A stretch of 64,000 bases of DNA, taken from Ziziphus jujuba (Eukaryota > Streptophyta > Magnoliopsida > Rosales > Rhamnaceae). Numbering within the stretch: the stretch's first letter is position 1; each line of letters opens with the position of its first letter. Shown here piece by piece: positions 12,460 through 26,377 of this stretch. The notes below the pieces were generated by a model. That model had not been told where the DNA came from, made no database searches, and worked only from the letters and a program-made list of their open reading frames with translations. The DNA lies in NCBI RefSeq assembly GCF_031755915.1, contig NC_083383.1, positions 22,805,001 through 22,869,000 of the forward strand. Direction: 5' to 3'. The position numbers and the translations under genes were made by a program.

Positions 12460-12606
12460 TTGGTTGTTAAGTTAGGTGGACTCAGTTGGTAAGTCACTTA
12501 TGCCTATAGTTTGGAGGTCATATATTTGAGACATTGGATAGGGTGGAGGATTAATGTAAATGTAAAAAGGGATATTATTGTAAATAATAGAAAAAAAAAA
12601 AAAAAA
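12460..12606 (+). mobile_element. Possible tRNA-derived SINE
   Basis: A box-A-like stretch (GGACTCAGTTGGTAAG, from about 12478) is followed about 30 bases later by a box-B-like stretch (GGAGGTCATATATTTGAGAC). A short unique body ends in a run of about 16 A. This head-body-poly(A) layout fits plant tRNA-derived SINEs. Box B is degenerate and no clear target-site duplication was found, so the call is tentative. Confidence 0.45.
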
Positions 12607-12609
12607 GCT

Positions 12610-13640
12610 TGTCTTAGTTGAAATCTCCTCTCTCTTGTAATATTAACCAAAAAAAAAAAAAGAGCTATGACAATAAAGGTTAGTTGACAAGATTCGCTCT
12701 AGAAATCCTTACAGAATTCTTAAAGTACCTTGTCTAAGGAAAATTGCACTAAACAATTCTAAGAAAAATCTTACGGAACTTTCCCTAAAATATGTAAAAC
12801 TTAAAAATTTCTTGCAAATAAACATGCACTCTAATATATTCACAACAACAATAAGCCCCTTGATTAATGTATATCAGAGCATACTAAATGGTTTTATAAA
12901 ATTGAAGTCGATACAATTGAAATGAGTAGTACAATTAATATAAAAGAAATAATAAAAATATGAGATGCTATTAATGTGGATAATAACAAAAGATGTGGTA
13001 TGCTAGACAAGTTGCAAATGAATAATCAAGACCTAGGAAACAGATTAAAACAATTAAATATAAGATAAAGATATATTTATGAGAGGATTACTTAATACAA
13101 GAAAATAGTATTTAACTTTTGAAAATTTTTCCTCTTAAAATCTTACATTTTCACTCTTTGAAAAGTTCCTTATTTTTAAAATTCTTTTGTGAAAGCTATA
13201 TTAATAATCTCAAAAGTTTTATTGAATAAAATTCAATATCTGAAAAATAAATCGACAATTAGAACCTATTAAATATAAACATTAAATAAATCAAGAAGCA
13301 CAAATAACCTTTTAAATAAAATATCAAAAATCAAATGCAAAACCATACGATTAACATTAAAAGAATAACCTAATATCATAATCAAAGTATTCAAATAAAT
13401 TACTCAAAACATAAATACACCTATAAATAAATTACCATTATAGATATTGAATCGATATATAGAACCCTAAAAGCATGTTTGGTATTCAAAATTATTAATG
13501 CTTTCATTGTATTAGCATGCATTGTATGAATATTATACAATGTTTTGTGTAAAATTGTATTATATTATAAGTATTACAAAAATTATTTTTATTAACTAAA
13601 ATCGATTATTATTATTAATATTGAATTTGATATTTTTCAT
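12610..13640. other. AT-rich spacer, no gene seen
   Basis: A-rich runs and no supported coding or RNA feature. The last 150 bases (from about 13480) may be one half of a small AT-rich element split by the LINE relic downstream, but the match is weak. Confidence 0.5.
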
Positions 13641-13649
13641 TCAGCTAGA

Positions 13650-15010
13650 ATTTTTTTTCTTCTCAATGGTTATCCTATGGGTTGGTTTGCTTGGTCTTGT
13701 GGGGCTCATCAAGTTTATCTTTATCTATGATTCTTTTTGGGCATATTGACGGTATTTTAAGTTGGTATTTACTCTCTCTAGTTGATTCAAAGAAGTTGAC
13801 TTTGATGCTAATAACTTAAGATATCAATGTTCATTCACATTTTTTGTATGCTGATAATATTTTTTTATTTTGTCATTGTTCTATTAGGAATTTGAAGACC
13901 ATATCTAAGATTTTCAATATTTATGGTAGGTTATTCGACCCAAAGGTAAATTAAGATAAGTGATATCTTTATTTTGGTGCTGCTGTTAAATTTTCCCATC
14001 ATTTGAGGTTGTCTCATGATGTTGGTATGAAGTTAGGAACTTTTCCATTTATGTATTTAGGTGTTCCTTTATTTCAAGATTTTCTAAAAGTTTAAATTTT
14101 AAAGCCTATTACAGATAAGATTTTGAGCCAATTTGAGCCTAAAAAGGATGTCATCTTTTTTATGCTGAGCAGGTTTGTTTAACTAACTCAGTGATTACTT
14201 CAAAATTTGTGCATTCTTTTATGAATTATCAATGGCATGCTTTTCTTTTTTTAAAAAATCCTTAATAAAGCCATTCAGAATTTTTTATGGATAGGTTATA
14301 TTTTACATAAAAAGTCAGTTACTATTGTTTAGTATTTATGTTGTAGGTTGGTTGCTTATGGCGGTATTGGTATTAAAAATTTAGTTTCTTTTAACAAGGC
14401 TTTGCTTACTAAGTTGGCTAGGAATGTAATAACTAAGGACTTGTTTTTATTATTATTTTCTCTGCCCATTATAAAGGAAAGTTTAATAAGGTTTTCTATG
14501 TTCATTCGTCCATTTGTCCTACTATTTGTTCTTTGCTAACTATTTTTTTTTTTAATTGCAGGTGAATTATTGATAAGGATATTAAGCTTCATTTTTGGAA
14601 GGATGATTGGTTTGGTTTAGTTCTAACTTTGTTGATGGTTTTGTTTTGGATACGATAATGATATGCTTGTTACAAATTGGTTAGATGATAATGTCAAATG
14701 GGTTTTACCTTCTGCTTTTTGATTGGTGTTGCTTGGTGTTTCATATCAAATTCAACAAATTATAGTGTATATGAATGGTTTGGATTCATTAGTGTGGACT
14801 TCCTCGATTTATAGTAGTTTATCTTGTAAAGATATGCATCTTTCTCTTTCAAATCTTTTTGTTGTTTTGCCTTGGATGAATCATCTTTGGGCTTGGTTTA
14901 TTCCACCTTCACGTCCTTTGTTTTGTTAGTGGTTGTTTTTTCATCGAATTCTTGTTGATGAGATTTTGTATTGATAGGATTTTAATATGGTTTCTTGATG
15001 TTCTCTTTGC
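13650..15010 (+). pseudogene. LINE (non-LTR) reverse transcriptase relic
   Basis: Conceptual plus-strand translation across stops and shifts gives the hallmark order of plant L1-type reverse transcriptase. An NGYPMGWFAWSCGAHQ segment (normally the NGSP...RQGDPLSP block) comes near 13665. It is followed by HFLYADNIFLF, a degenerate YADD catalytic motif, near 13835-13870. Then come FNIYGRLFDPKVN, PFMYLGVPLFQ near 14050-14075, and GGIGIKNLVSFNKALLTKLA at 14360-14415, which precedes the C-terminal zf-RVT-like region. The endonuclease half is missing. The YADD to YADN change removes a catalytic Asp, and multiple stops make it inactive. Confidence 0.8.
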
Positions 15011-17418
15011 AAGGCATGCAGTTAAGATTGCTTCTCATCTTTTTATTCATTAGCTTTATGCAACTACTATTTGAGATTTTCATATATTATTTTGCATTTT
15101 GATCTTTAATATTAATATATAATTATTACATTGCCTAAAATTATATAATATTAAAAGAATTAAGAAAAAATTAACAGTGTTACAAAAGTAAAAAAAAATA
15201 AAAATAAAACAAAAACAAAGTGTAAAAGAATAAAAAAGTTGTTAACGTGCAATGGCAATCAATAGTGGGCAGGCAATTAAAAGAATCAGTGTATGTTAAA
15301 AAAAAAATTAAATTAAATAATACAATGATAACCCAACCCTCTGTGGTTTCATATGATACAAAATAGGTTACACTAAGTTGGGGAGAGAGGGGATAAAAAA
15401 TTATAAGATTCAGTAAGCTCATTGATATTGCCAAACACTTTTTGGTTTTTTTTTTTTTTTTTTAAATACAATTCCTCCATTTTTTATACATGTATGATAC
15501 TAAATGTATCTTAAATAACATATGATATATCTATTGTAGCTAAGTGGTTATTAGCATCTTAGACACCAAAGGACATACATGGAGGGGAAAACTCATCATG
15601 ACTTCATAATAACTTTCTGCATTAGAGGATGACAAATATATGTATTATAGCCATAACCAATATCCAATATACTTACTGGTACTATATGATATATTAATCC
15701 AATCATATCAATTATCACCATTTAACCATATGATTTATATATTCTATAACATCAAATTCTCAATTTCATTAAGAGGTAATCTAAAAGTTTCAAAATCGTA
15801 CTTTTCCATTTTCAAAATTTTTTACCATTCCATTAATCCAAATTTTATACTAAAGGATCCAAAACATATGTTTAAATATTCCACCATATGAATTTATAAA
15901 ACCACAAACCTCTTATCTCACACTAAAATTATGTACGTATTTAAAAATATAAATAACTAAGTCGGCAATGAAAATAAAAATTTCATAAAAATTGAAAATC
16001 AAATAACTTGATATCAATATGCCAAAATAATTTTATAGAATATTTCCACTCGTAGTATTGATGATGTTTACTTCTACTCTACTACAGGGTCACCTTTAGG
16101 CTTAGTGCAAGTGCCTAAACAAAATAGAATATTACATAGGCTTTCAAAAATTTAACCAAATATATTGGTGTAAGCCTAATATCCTACAATTAATTCTACA
16201 ACTCTTATATTACAGAAATTGAACACTAAGCAATCCAATTATATTGTAAACTTGTTGGGCCTAATATCCAAAGTTAACAGAAAATTTTGACCAAATTTCA
16301 AATCATCATATCTCATAAATGATTGAGAATTGAGTGAAAAGGAGGTCATATTTGAACTTAAGAGTTCTAAACTAAGTGCACTAATATGGTCCCACAGTAT
16401 AGAAGTGGTTAGAATCTAGTGACTAGAGCACTATTGGCCACGAACTTTCTAGGCCTAATCCTGGTGCATGGCTAGCTTTGCCGGCATGGTATTTTGTTGG
16501 TTAGCCAGTGGGATGATAGCTACGAGGATGGTATGGGTAGTGTCATGAGATCTAGATGGGGTTGGTGGAATTTTGGATGAATTGCTTGATTGCACAATGA
16601 TGGGAAGCTGTTCGGACTGTCATGGGTTTTTGGGGGTTGAGGGGGGGAGGGGGAGGGTGTGGATGGGATCCACACGTCCGATGGGTTTTGGACATTTCTT
16701 GTATCATAGCTCACATCCAAGCATGCACCTACATATATATGCATGCACATATACCTTCATAAAACAATATTAACAGGGGTACTAACACTCATAAAATAAT
16801 ATAGCATAAAAACACAGAGATCCATATCTTTTCAATTTTAACTTAGAATCAGGCATGTTGTTAGTTTGTGAACTCATATTGATATGCTCCACATAATAAT
16901 ATATGGGTCAAAACCAAAACTTGATCATACGAAATATCAATCTTTGGGCTAACATATGGTCTGGTTGATCAAACTAAGTCAAACTTATAAGATTTGCATA
17001 GTATATGGTATACGTTGTTATATTTGTACCCTTATTGAATTGAGAAGATTGGAAATTTATTAGAGTACTTCAAGTTTTAATTGTGGGTAGTTTTTTTTTT
17101 TTCCTTATTTTATGTTTTACTTAAATATATATATATATATATATATAGTCAGTATGTCATCAGGATATTTTAATAGATTTTTCATCAGGACTTTCCTTAT
17201 AAGCCCTTAGATCTTTTTAAAGACTGATATTTAAAGATATTTTGATGATCTAAATAAGTTGAATGATGTTCTAAAATCTTATAAGGTAAAATGAACCTTG
17301 TTTGGGCTCATTTAAACCCCAAAAATATTTTTACATCTCAACTCTTCAAGCAATTTAAAGGTTAAGAAGTAAGATTCTAATAGAAAAACTATCAAGACGT
17401 TCTAATAAGAGAATTCTC

Positions 17419-17458
<40 letters not shown>

Positions 17459-18740
17459 TTAAATGATGTGATACTAATGAATGGTTGAGTGATTTCCACA
17501 AGATTCCCTTTCACTAAGTGCTTTATAACATCCTTACCAACGTGTATATATATATATATATATATATGTATATCCATTAAGAAAATATCATTACTATCCT
17601 TAATTAAATACAAATATCTCCTTTAGAATATAAGAAGAATTAAAGAAATCTGGTATATGCATATATGAGAGATATATTGTAAAGTTCTAAATTCTACTAT
17701 TTTACAAACATTGTTGCAGAAATTGTAAAGAAGCACTGCATATGCAATGCAAATTGGACAAATTTATTTAATTCAGTAAATAAAAACTGGACACCCTCAT
17801 TTGATATATAAAAGTCGACAACTTCGAATGAACTAAACAAGTAAATTGTGGATTGAAGGTTCGATTTTTAACTTTATATATAGAATCTACCCAATAGTGT
17901 GGGGTTATTTTTAAATTTTGGATAATATATATATTTATGTATCGAGTCATTTGATGGTGTGAAAGTCTGTATTTTTTTATTGCGTGAACATCCAAAAAAA
18001 TGATGACTTTTGAAGAAATCATCATCAATGCTGTTATATTGTCATCTTTTTTCATATATATATATATATATATATAAAATTTTGCACCATAAAATTTCAT
18101 ATATATATATATATATACACACACTAGCATTAATCCCATCAGTGCATTGTACATGTGATCACAATAGATGATTTAAAAAATAATCTATAATAAATAATTA
18201 TATTCAAATCTAATGATGACATATCAAAAAAAAATTTTACTATCTTACTTTTATGTATAATATAAATAATATATAATATCATAAATAATAATTAAATAAT
18301 AATATTTAAGCTTTAATATTATTATATATTATATGCAAGTTTACATAAAATATTTTAAATTATATTATATGTATTATTTGTCATAAAAAAAATAATTTAA
18401 AATAATCTAAAACAAATAAAAATTAAATATACTGAAATAATAACAATAATAATAATATGTAACAAAAATTTAAAAAAAGAAACTATTCATATATTAAAAC
18501 CATTTTAACACTGCTAATTTCTGATTCATCATTAAAGCTTAGGATCGTCCAAACTCTTAGGACTAGAACATTGACTATTCATGTTGTCTTGTTAGCGTTT
18601 ACGCTGTTAATAAAATCAATCTACCCTACTATATTTGAAAATTTATTTAAGAGTTTTATTTTTACTAAGTACATTTGAATCTTAATTTTTTTTTTTCAAT
18701 ATATTTCGTAAAAATTTGACCTTTATATATAATACTATTC
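15011..18740. other. AT-rich intergenic region with (TA)n clusters
   Basis: No supported gene. Contents include a moderately GC-richer block at 16380-16710 of unknown origin (possibly an old LTR piece). TA dinucleotide tracts lie near 17124-17147, 17421-17450, 17545-17567, 18057-18075 and 18099-18117. The small open frames here are created by TA and poly(A) repeats. Confidence 0.6.
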
Positions 18741-18744
18741 GATT

Positions 18745-19292
18745 ATAGAATTTAAATTTAAAAATATTTACCTATCTAATTTTTTTCATACACATACCAT
18801 TTTCATACTTGTTTAATTTTTTCTATTTATAGAATTCAAATTCAAATTCAAATGTATTTGTATAATTTAATTCAAATTCAAATATATTTAGATAATATTT
18901 TTCATCTATGAAATTCAAATTCAAATTCTTATTATTTGATTCTTTACAAATAATTAATTTTCCTATATTAAATCCTTATAATATAATTTAATTACTATTA
19001 TTATTATTTATCCTATAAACACATTTTTATCTTATAAGGTAATTTATCTATGGAATTTAAATTAAAAAAATGTTTACCTATTTATTTTTTTCCCATCTAT
19101 GAAATTCAAATTCATATGTATTTATATAATTTAATTTAAATTCAAATGTATTTATGTAATATTTTTTATTTATGAAATTCAAATTCAAATTCAAATGTAT
19201 TATTTGATTCTTTGCGAATAAATTTTATTTCCCTATATTAAATTCTTATAATATAGTTTAATTATATTATTATTATTATTATAACTTAATTA
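18745..19292. repeat. Diverged tandem duplication, period about 305 bp
   Basis: The unit 18745-19049 is followed by a second copy, 19050-19292. Shared landmarks in the same order are GAATTTAAATT, TTTACCTAT, repeated ATTCAAATTCAAAT blocks, TATTTGATTCTTT, CCTATATTAAAT and (ATT)n. Copies differ by indels and substitutions, so the duplication is old. Confidence 0.65.
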
Positions 19293-22200
19293 ATAATAAT
19301 TTGGATATGTCAACTCGTACATTATGATATAGATCAACATCAAATTATATATAATTTAGGGAGTGTTATATTATTTTCTTTCAATATTACATATACTTTG
19401 ATTATGATCTACATTTAATGTATATGTCAATATTCATTATAACAAAATTTTCAATATACAATATATTTATCAACAATTTATATAATATATAAAAGTAGAA
19501 TATATATATATATATAATATATAATCTTATAATCACATTTGTATATATAAAAATATTTAAAATATGTTTGATTAAGAAATCATATATTTACAAATACAAT
19601 TTATGTCATATATAATATTATAATAATAAATATATAGTTATTTATTATTGATAAATATATATATATATATATATATTAGAAGTAAAAAAATTCATACTCT
19701 TTCAACAAATCATATAATATTAAAATAATAAAAATATATATTTTTTAATACAACCAATAAAAGGTAAAAAAAAAATCTCGTACTTTTAAATACCTATTCT
19801 ATTTGAAATTAATTAATATTTTGATTGGATCATAAATAATCAAAATAAAAAAAATAATTTTTTTATTTAATGATTTTTGAATAAAATTAGAAGAATATGA
19901 ATATAATAAATAACAACTGACTATTACTTTTATATATTATATAAATATCGATAACCTAGTGTAAAACAAAAATAGAATTATATATGAATATGCATAGAAT
20001 ACAATGAGACATAAAAAAGTTATAACATGGTTAGAGCTTAATTACTGCCTAATTAGTCACTTCATAGAGGAAATACACGCATGTGTTGCTTTCACATGTG
20101 AGGAGGCGTTTCCATCCTTCAAGCTTCAAACATGCACCACCACCATTAGTTGTAATTGGTGTACTTAATTTAGATTATCTTTTCGCCTACTTTTCTTTAA
20201 TCGTGTCATTCACAGACACACTCAAAGAAAAATTACTGTCTATATCACCCAAAAAGCGAACCTTAGCCAAAATCGTTGTCAGCTTTTGTACTTCAAAAAA
20301 TAATTAGTAACATAATATATAAATAGTCAAAAAGAGAGGGTATTATGCACAAATAGTCAAAAAGAGAGGGTAATCAATAATTCTTACTTCTTGTATCTAA
20401 ATACGATTATCCCTCATCATGCACGCAAGTTTTTTGTAACGGGTGATTAATTGATCGATATTAAAATAGTGAAAAAGAGATTAGAACGTGTAAGTAGAAT
20501 AAAGAAGAAGATAGCTAAGTATTTTAGTTTTCTATTACACTGACTTAAATATATTTTTGGATCTTTTAGTTTGCCATTAATTTCAACTAGTATCAATATC
20601 ATATTATATACGGTATTATAACCATAATAGATGATCTACAAAATAATCTATGATATTTATTATATTTAAATCAAATCAGATTAATTAATTATATTATTTT
20701 TATGAGTAAAGATTAAAAATTATTGATAGTTTTTATCAGTTTTATAAGTTTCATTGATATTGTCTGATAGTTTTACAAAAATCAAATAATTTGGACGTCT
20801 CTTTTAATGAATGCGGGAGTGCCACTTTAAATTCAATTAGAAAATAAAGAAAATATGATAATAAAATAATAAAAATTGCAAAAAATAAATCTAACAAAAG
20901 TCATGCGATTATACTAGTTTCAAAGAACAAACAAACAAATTAAAAATTCTTCAATGCCTTGTAACAAAAAGGACTTTAAATATAAATTTAGTTAAGTCAT
21001 ACAATATAAAATAATAACAATTTTTTTAGAAAATAAAAACATATTATAACAAAAATTAAAATTAAAGAGAATATTATTCAATAATTGTATAACCAATTGA
21101 TTAGGCGTTGAAAGATCACTTGCTTCATTATCTATTTATAGGTGAAAACTTGCAAAATTTAATAAGGACATAAATATTGTTTTCATGATGAATGCAAATT
21201 TTCTTCAATTCCTAAAATCAAGCCAATATTCCAAATCAAAACTTTTTTTCTTCATTATTTGAATCAATTAGAAAAACGACCATGTATAGTCACCATCCTT
21301 CTTAATCTGAATATTATGAACCTAACCTTATTTATGCCCTTATTCATTCAAGGGAAAAATTATTTATTTTTTGAAATAAATAATTAGCCTTTTCAAAGCT
21401 TTATTTGCTTCATAAAATAATTATTATTTTAAAAGGGTATTATTTATCTGATTTATATTCATTTGACACATCTCAAAAAATAAAAATTGCTTTATTCAGG
21501 CTTCTTTAACTCTACAATCAATTTTCAAATTTATTATTACTATTTAAAAAAATCATAATTTGGGTGTTTTACACCAACATGTCTTAAATAATTTTCTGCC
21601 TGTATGTTTATTTTTTCTATATTTAAAAACCTAAGTGAAATTAAATATAATCTAATTACCAATTGTAATATTAACAGTACATAAATTATATTTAATTAAT
21701 ATCTATGAAGTAATTGGAAATTTTTTTTTAATTTTATTACTTGGAGAGTGTTTGTTTATAATTTATTGTCCTAGTTTTTATTTGGTTATGAAGATCATTT
21801 TTTAAAATTTGGATTAATAATATTCGTTTTATTGGCAAAAATTTTTAAATTTTAAATTTTAACATCTCAATATTATAATTGATATATCAATATGATCCTC
21901 TTTAATCGACTATATCAATTGGTGATTATAATATTATGTACAATTTAAAATTTGAATAGCCTTATGTTGAAACTTTTCATTTCAAATTAATGGGCTATTT
22001 ATTATTGGCAAATAACATCCATAAATAATTTATGTGAGCCAAAATTTTAAACGTTAAATTTTAAAGAGCTTTGTAGTGAAAATTTAAAGTTTTAAATTAA
22101 TGGACATTTTATATGGACAGTTAATTTAATAATTTATGCAAATAAAAAATTTATATAGGTTAGCACTTTTAAATTTTAATTTTTAAAATTTTAAATTAAT

Positions 22201-23370
22201 GATTAACCGATTAGTGAGTGTGTAATGTTAATATCATGTATAATGTAATAAGGTAATTTGTTTGATAAATTGTATGATGTAGTTTTCCTTATCTATTAAA
22301 GAACGGTATTTGTATAGTTTTGCCATAATTTATTAATATTTTTTTCTTATATAGAAAGTGTTTTTCCATAATTTGTTATCATATTTTTCACTTGATTAAA
22401 GGAGATGTATTTTTTAAAGTAATGGGGTATCTATTTAAATGACAATAAATCAATATTTAAGAATTAATTGTATATAACATTAAACAAATAAACGTAAACA
22501 ACTAAATTAATATATATTATACTTTTCTATGCTTTTAAAAGGAAATCAAATGAATCTAACAACGATATGTAGAAAACTTTTTTACGGACTATCTTACTTT
22601 TTATATAATATAAAATTTGACCTTTATTATAAATAAAATTACGTCAAGAACACAAGACATTACTTATGTAGACTTTATTTTAAACAATTAGACAACTAAT
22701 CCACAAAGATATCTTCAACACATCTAGTAGAGATAATTACAACCTTTAACTGACATTTGGTTAATGATTAAATATTAGAATGATTTATAATATTATTGAC
22801 ATCTTATCTCAACCTTGATCTTACTTAATCAATTGTAGAACTGATCTACATGGAAATGACTACATATGAATTAGATTAAATGATATATATATATAGTATC
22901 AAATAATCATCTGATCTTCTTATTAGATTGATAATAAATGACAAGATATCTATGAATACTTGATTAATCCCATGACCTATACAGATGGGATAAACTATGA
23001 ATTAATCAAAATTTAATCTAAATGGCATTACTATCTTCAAAAGCAGATGTTTTCTATAAAATACTCTAAGATACAATTACACAGGTATGATGAGATAAAT
23101 TCTTTTGACTTTCTCTATGATTAATAAATACAATTACTTGTTTGAATGTCAAAGTGCCTTGGTTGATATTATATTGGTGCTCTATTATAGTGTATTGTAA
23201 TTAGTTATTATTTGAAATATTTACTTTATCTACCGAAGTTTATCTGTTGTAATTGTTAATGTATAGCTCGTGTGTATAGTTCAATTTGTCTTATCTCTTT
23301 TTAATCAATCCTATATTTATACACCAGTTAATCAATGAATGATATAATCTTTTCCAACATCTTTCTACAT
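19293..23370. other. AT-rich intergenic region, no gene seen
   Basis: Very AT-rich with (TA)n runs (for example 19651-19676). No domain-bearing frame was recognised. The last few hundred bases before 23370 may be the 5' LTR of the copia gag relic that follows, since a primer-binding-site-like TGGTATCAAAGC begins at about 23377. Confidence 0.55.
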
Positions 23371-23376
23371 TTATAT

Positions 23377-24280
23377 GGTATCAAAGCATAAATACTCAAA
23401 TGAGTTCTAAATTTTTTTTGCATTGGCCTCATATTCTTCTACTTCTCTTACTATGAGCAATGGTCCCATCTTTTCCAATCAAACCCTTGTTGTCATCAAT
23501 GTGGAACTTAAGCCCCTGACACAAATTAATAGAGAACATATATTTTTCTTGGAAGAAACAGTTTGATGTTCATCTTATCGGATATGATATATATGACTTT
23601 ACTGATAGAACTTTTCCATGTCCATCACCAGTATTGTGTGACCCTATCAAGTCTCTGAATCTAGATTATACATTTTGGATTTGTTAAGATTATCTCCTTC
23701 TTATGCCATACTTGCTTCCCCTCATCAAGATGTTCATCGCTTTGTTTCAGATGCTGAAACATCACATGAAGCTTGGAAAAAATTGGCCTTAACATTCGCA
23801 AAATCCTCTCGGTCACATCTGATGCATCTCTGTGAATGACTTATATGGTCTTAAGATCAATCTATGATTAACTTCATGATGTCAAAGGTGTAGTCGATGA
23901 ACTTGCCCTTATTGAAAATTTTGTTATCAATGATGTACTGGCGATATACATTCTCAATGGTATTTCATCTGACCTTAAAAATATCTTCATTGTGTTTCAT
24001 ACAAAGGACACATCAATTTCCTTTACAGAGGTCCATGAAAAACTCATGGAACATGCCAGCTATGAGAATTGAATTGACCTAAACTCTAAAGATCATGCTC
24101 TAACAATCCATGCGACAACTTGTGCTTCATCAACCAAGGGTGCTCAATCTAATACTCTCCAAAATTGGTTTCTGGTACTCATTTTCCATTGTCTCCCAAG
24201 GCTTCTGCTTCACCATCCCCATCTTGTTTTAATCAGCAATCTCGTTTTGTCACTTTGTGCAATAACACGTCCCCAAAAAA
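23377..24280 (+). pseudogene. Copia gag relic, truncated
   Basis: A tRNA-Met primer-binding-site-like sequence (TGGTATCAAAGC) starts the block. Broken plus-strand frames then give copia gag signatures: LTQINRE, SWKKQFDVHLIGYDIYDF, LNLDYTFW, a SHEAWKKL-like stretch near 23765, and an EDL-YILNGISSDLKNI-like stretch near 23930-23980 that mirrors the usual L-GLGPEY motif. The segment ends abruptly at about 24280 where an unrelated LTR-like block starts, so protease and pol are absent. Stops and shifts are present throughout. Confidence 0.7.
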
Positions 24281-25450
24281 AAAGAAAAAAACACCTAAAT
24301 TTTTAAATTTTTGACCAAAGTTACCAAGTGGACTGTTTATAGTCCTAAATTAGACTTTTTATGGTTAATAATTTTGGTTTGACTGAAATACCATAGATAA
24401 AGTTTGTCGATGCAAGTTTGTAGGCTAGCATCTCACCTAATTTCGAGTTATGGATAAAAAGTTATAGTTCTGAGAAGTTTAAGCGTAAGTATTTTATCTA
24501 TGTCCAAACCAGTATTGAAATTTTATCTTTTAGTGGACTCAAGGTCTATATATACCTCGAGAACTGTACCCTTATGAAACAAATTCTAAAATATCCAAAA
24601 AGTCCCAAAAACCATCCTAAACCCGTGACCCAACCAGTGAACTCATTTAAGCTTCAAACGAGGTCACAGCTGTTTGGACCCTTTTCAACCATCCACCGAT
24701 GACTAGCCACCATCAAAGTCTAGACATCGATGGCCTCGACTGCCAAGTTTCACAGCTGGTCGGTTGGCAAGCACTCAAATATAGATCCTTAAAAAAAAAG
24801 GGCAATGCCATCACCTTTTCTGGTGATTTGGCCATTTTCTAGCCAACCTAGGTCGAGTCACCCCTCCCTTCCTTTTAATTTGGACAATCTGAGCTTAAAT
24901 ATGACCTCTGTTTGTCTAAATTCTTCATTGTTTAAGAAAGCCATAAATATCAAGGTTAGTTGAAAATTTTGAGGATGTTTTCCACCCCTGGCAAACTTTT
25001 AAACCAAGGTGGGTACACCACTAAATTCCTTATCTCTTAGGCTTTCTGCCGCCATAAGATTTGCAAATTTTGGACATCATTTGATATTTTTTCCATTTTT
25101 GGGTCTAATAATTAATACCGAATAAAAATTGGACTATGTTTTAATAAAATTTGACAAATTGAACAAAATTAAAGTTAAATTTGTGTAATTAGGTGTTAAT
25201 GGGATAGAATGATATGTTTAATTTCATTAAATTAGCCTCCGGGTGAAAAATCTCAATTTTGGACACTAAGTATTTAGCGTTCATGGTATAATTGGACTAC
25301 TCCTTGTTTAATTTTAGAAATTTTGAAGTCATTTTGGAATATTGATACACATTATTATATTGGATTTGGTTTTTGAAATCTGAGGAATATTTTATTATAT
25401 AATAGGCATCCATACTAAGCTTGGAGGCTACCCCACAAAGGAGTAAGAGT

Positions 25451-25640
25451 GGATATCAGTGGTATTAGGGAGTGGTTTTATGGTTAAATGATTTTGAGGC
25501 ATATTAGTACAATTATATATATATGGTTTGAATATTTTATATGTAGGATATCAGTGGTATTAGGGAGTGGTTTTATGGTTAAATGATTTTGAGGCATATT
25601 AGTACAATTATATATATATGGTTTGAATATTTTATATGTA
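25451..25640. repeat. Perfect 95-bp tandem duplication
   Basis: Bases 25451-25545 and 25546-25640 are identical by eye, each starting GGATATCAGTGGTATTAGGG and ending TTTTATATGTA. The lack of any difference in otherwise decayed surroundings points to a recent duplication, or to an assembly artefact. Confidence 0.95.
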
Positions 25641-26185
25641 TGGCTTGATTTAAATACATATCATATACATGTATAAATATATGCTTTTACATATATATTA
25701 TCATTTCGTATGACTTTTGATATGATTTTAAATGGTTTTAAATTTTAATAAGTTTATGGTAAACTTGAAAATTTTAATATTTAAATATCTGGGTATTTGA
25801 ATGATATTTTAGTCCTTTTGAAAAATAATTGATTTTGAGAGAGTGGATTTGAAATTGTATATTTTTAAGCATATTTAAGTGTTTATATTTCAAAATACTT
25901 AAAAAATAGTTTATGGCAATATATTTCCCTATTGGTATTTATGTTTTGGTATGAAATGTTGATTTTTGAATATTTGAAAAGTTTAAATAAATGATTGGAC
26001 TTAAATATCAAATTCTAGTTTATGATATTATATTTATTTGGGAAAAATAAACAGTACCGTTTTGAAAGGATGATTAATAAATGCTGTACTTTTGTTTTTA
26101 AAGGGTGTACCATATAGTAACAGCAGTTTTGTTTATGTTATTAGTCCCGTGCAGACTTAGTCATCTTATGTATACTCGTGATATG

Positions 26186-26377
26186 AGAGAATGATGATAA
26201 ATTATGTGCCATTCTCTCAGAATGATAATGAGTTGTACACTACTCTCTCGTGACCATAAATTGATAGGTTGTTATAACATAAGAGAATGATGATGAATTG
26301 TGTTGGTCATTCTCTCAGATTGATGATGAGTTTTGTTTCATTCCCTCATGATGTTGGTTTTTGTATATTTCTTTACT
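26186..26377. repeat. Two-unit 96-bp minisatellite-like repeat
   Basis: Units beginning AGAGAATGATGAT at 26186 and 26282 each contain CATTCTCTCAGA, a GATAATGAGTT- or GATGATGAGTT-like stretch, and an end near CTCATGA or CTCGTGA. The copies are diverged. Confidence 0.7.

Noticed and set aside
13480..15440. Idea that the LINE relic split a hAT-like MITE
   Set aside because: The GTTTGGTATTCA and GTGTTTGGCAATA ends are only loosely similar and no target duplication is visible.
15525..15610. tRNA-like GTAGCTAAGTGGTTA stretch
   Set aside because: Resembles box A only; no convincing box B, acceptor pairing or poly(A) tail.
17392..18154. Minus-strand frames with YIYIYI stretches
   Set aside because: Created by (TA)n microsatellites.
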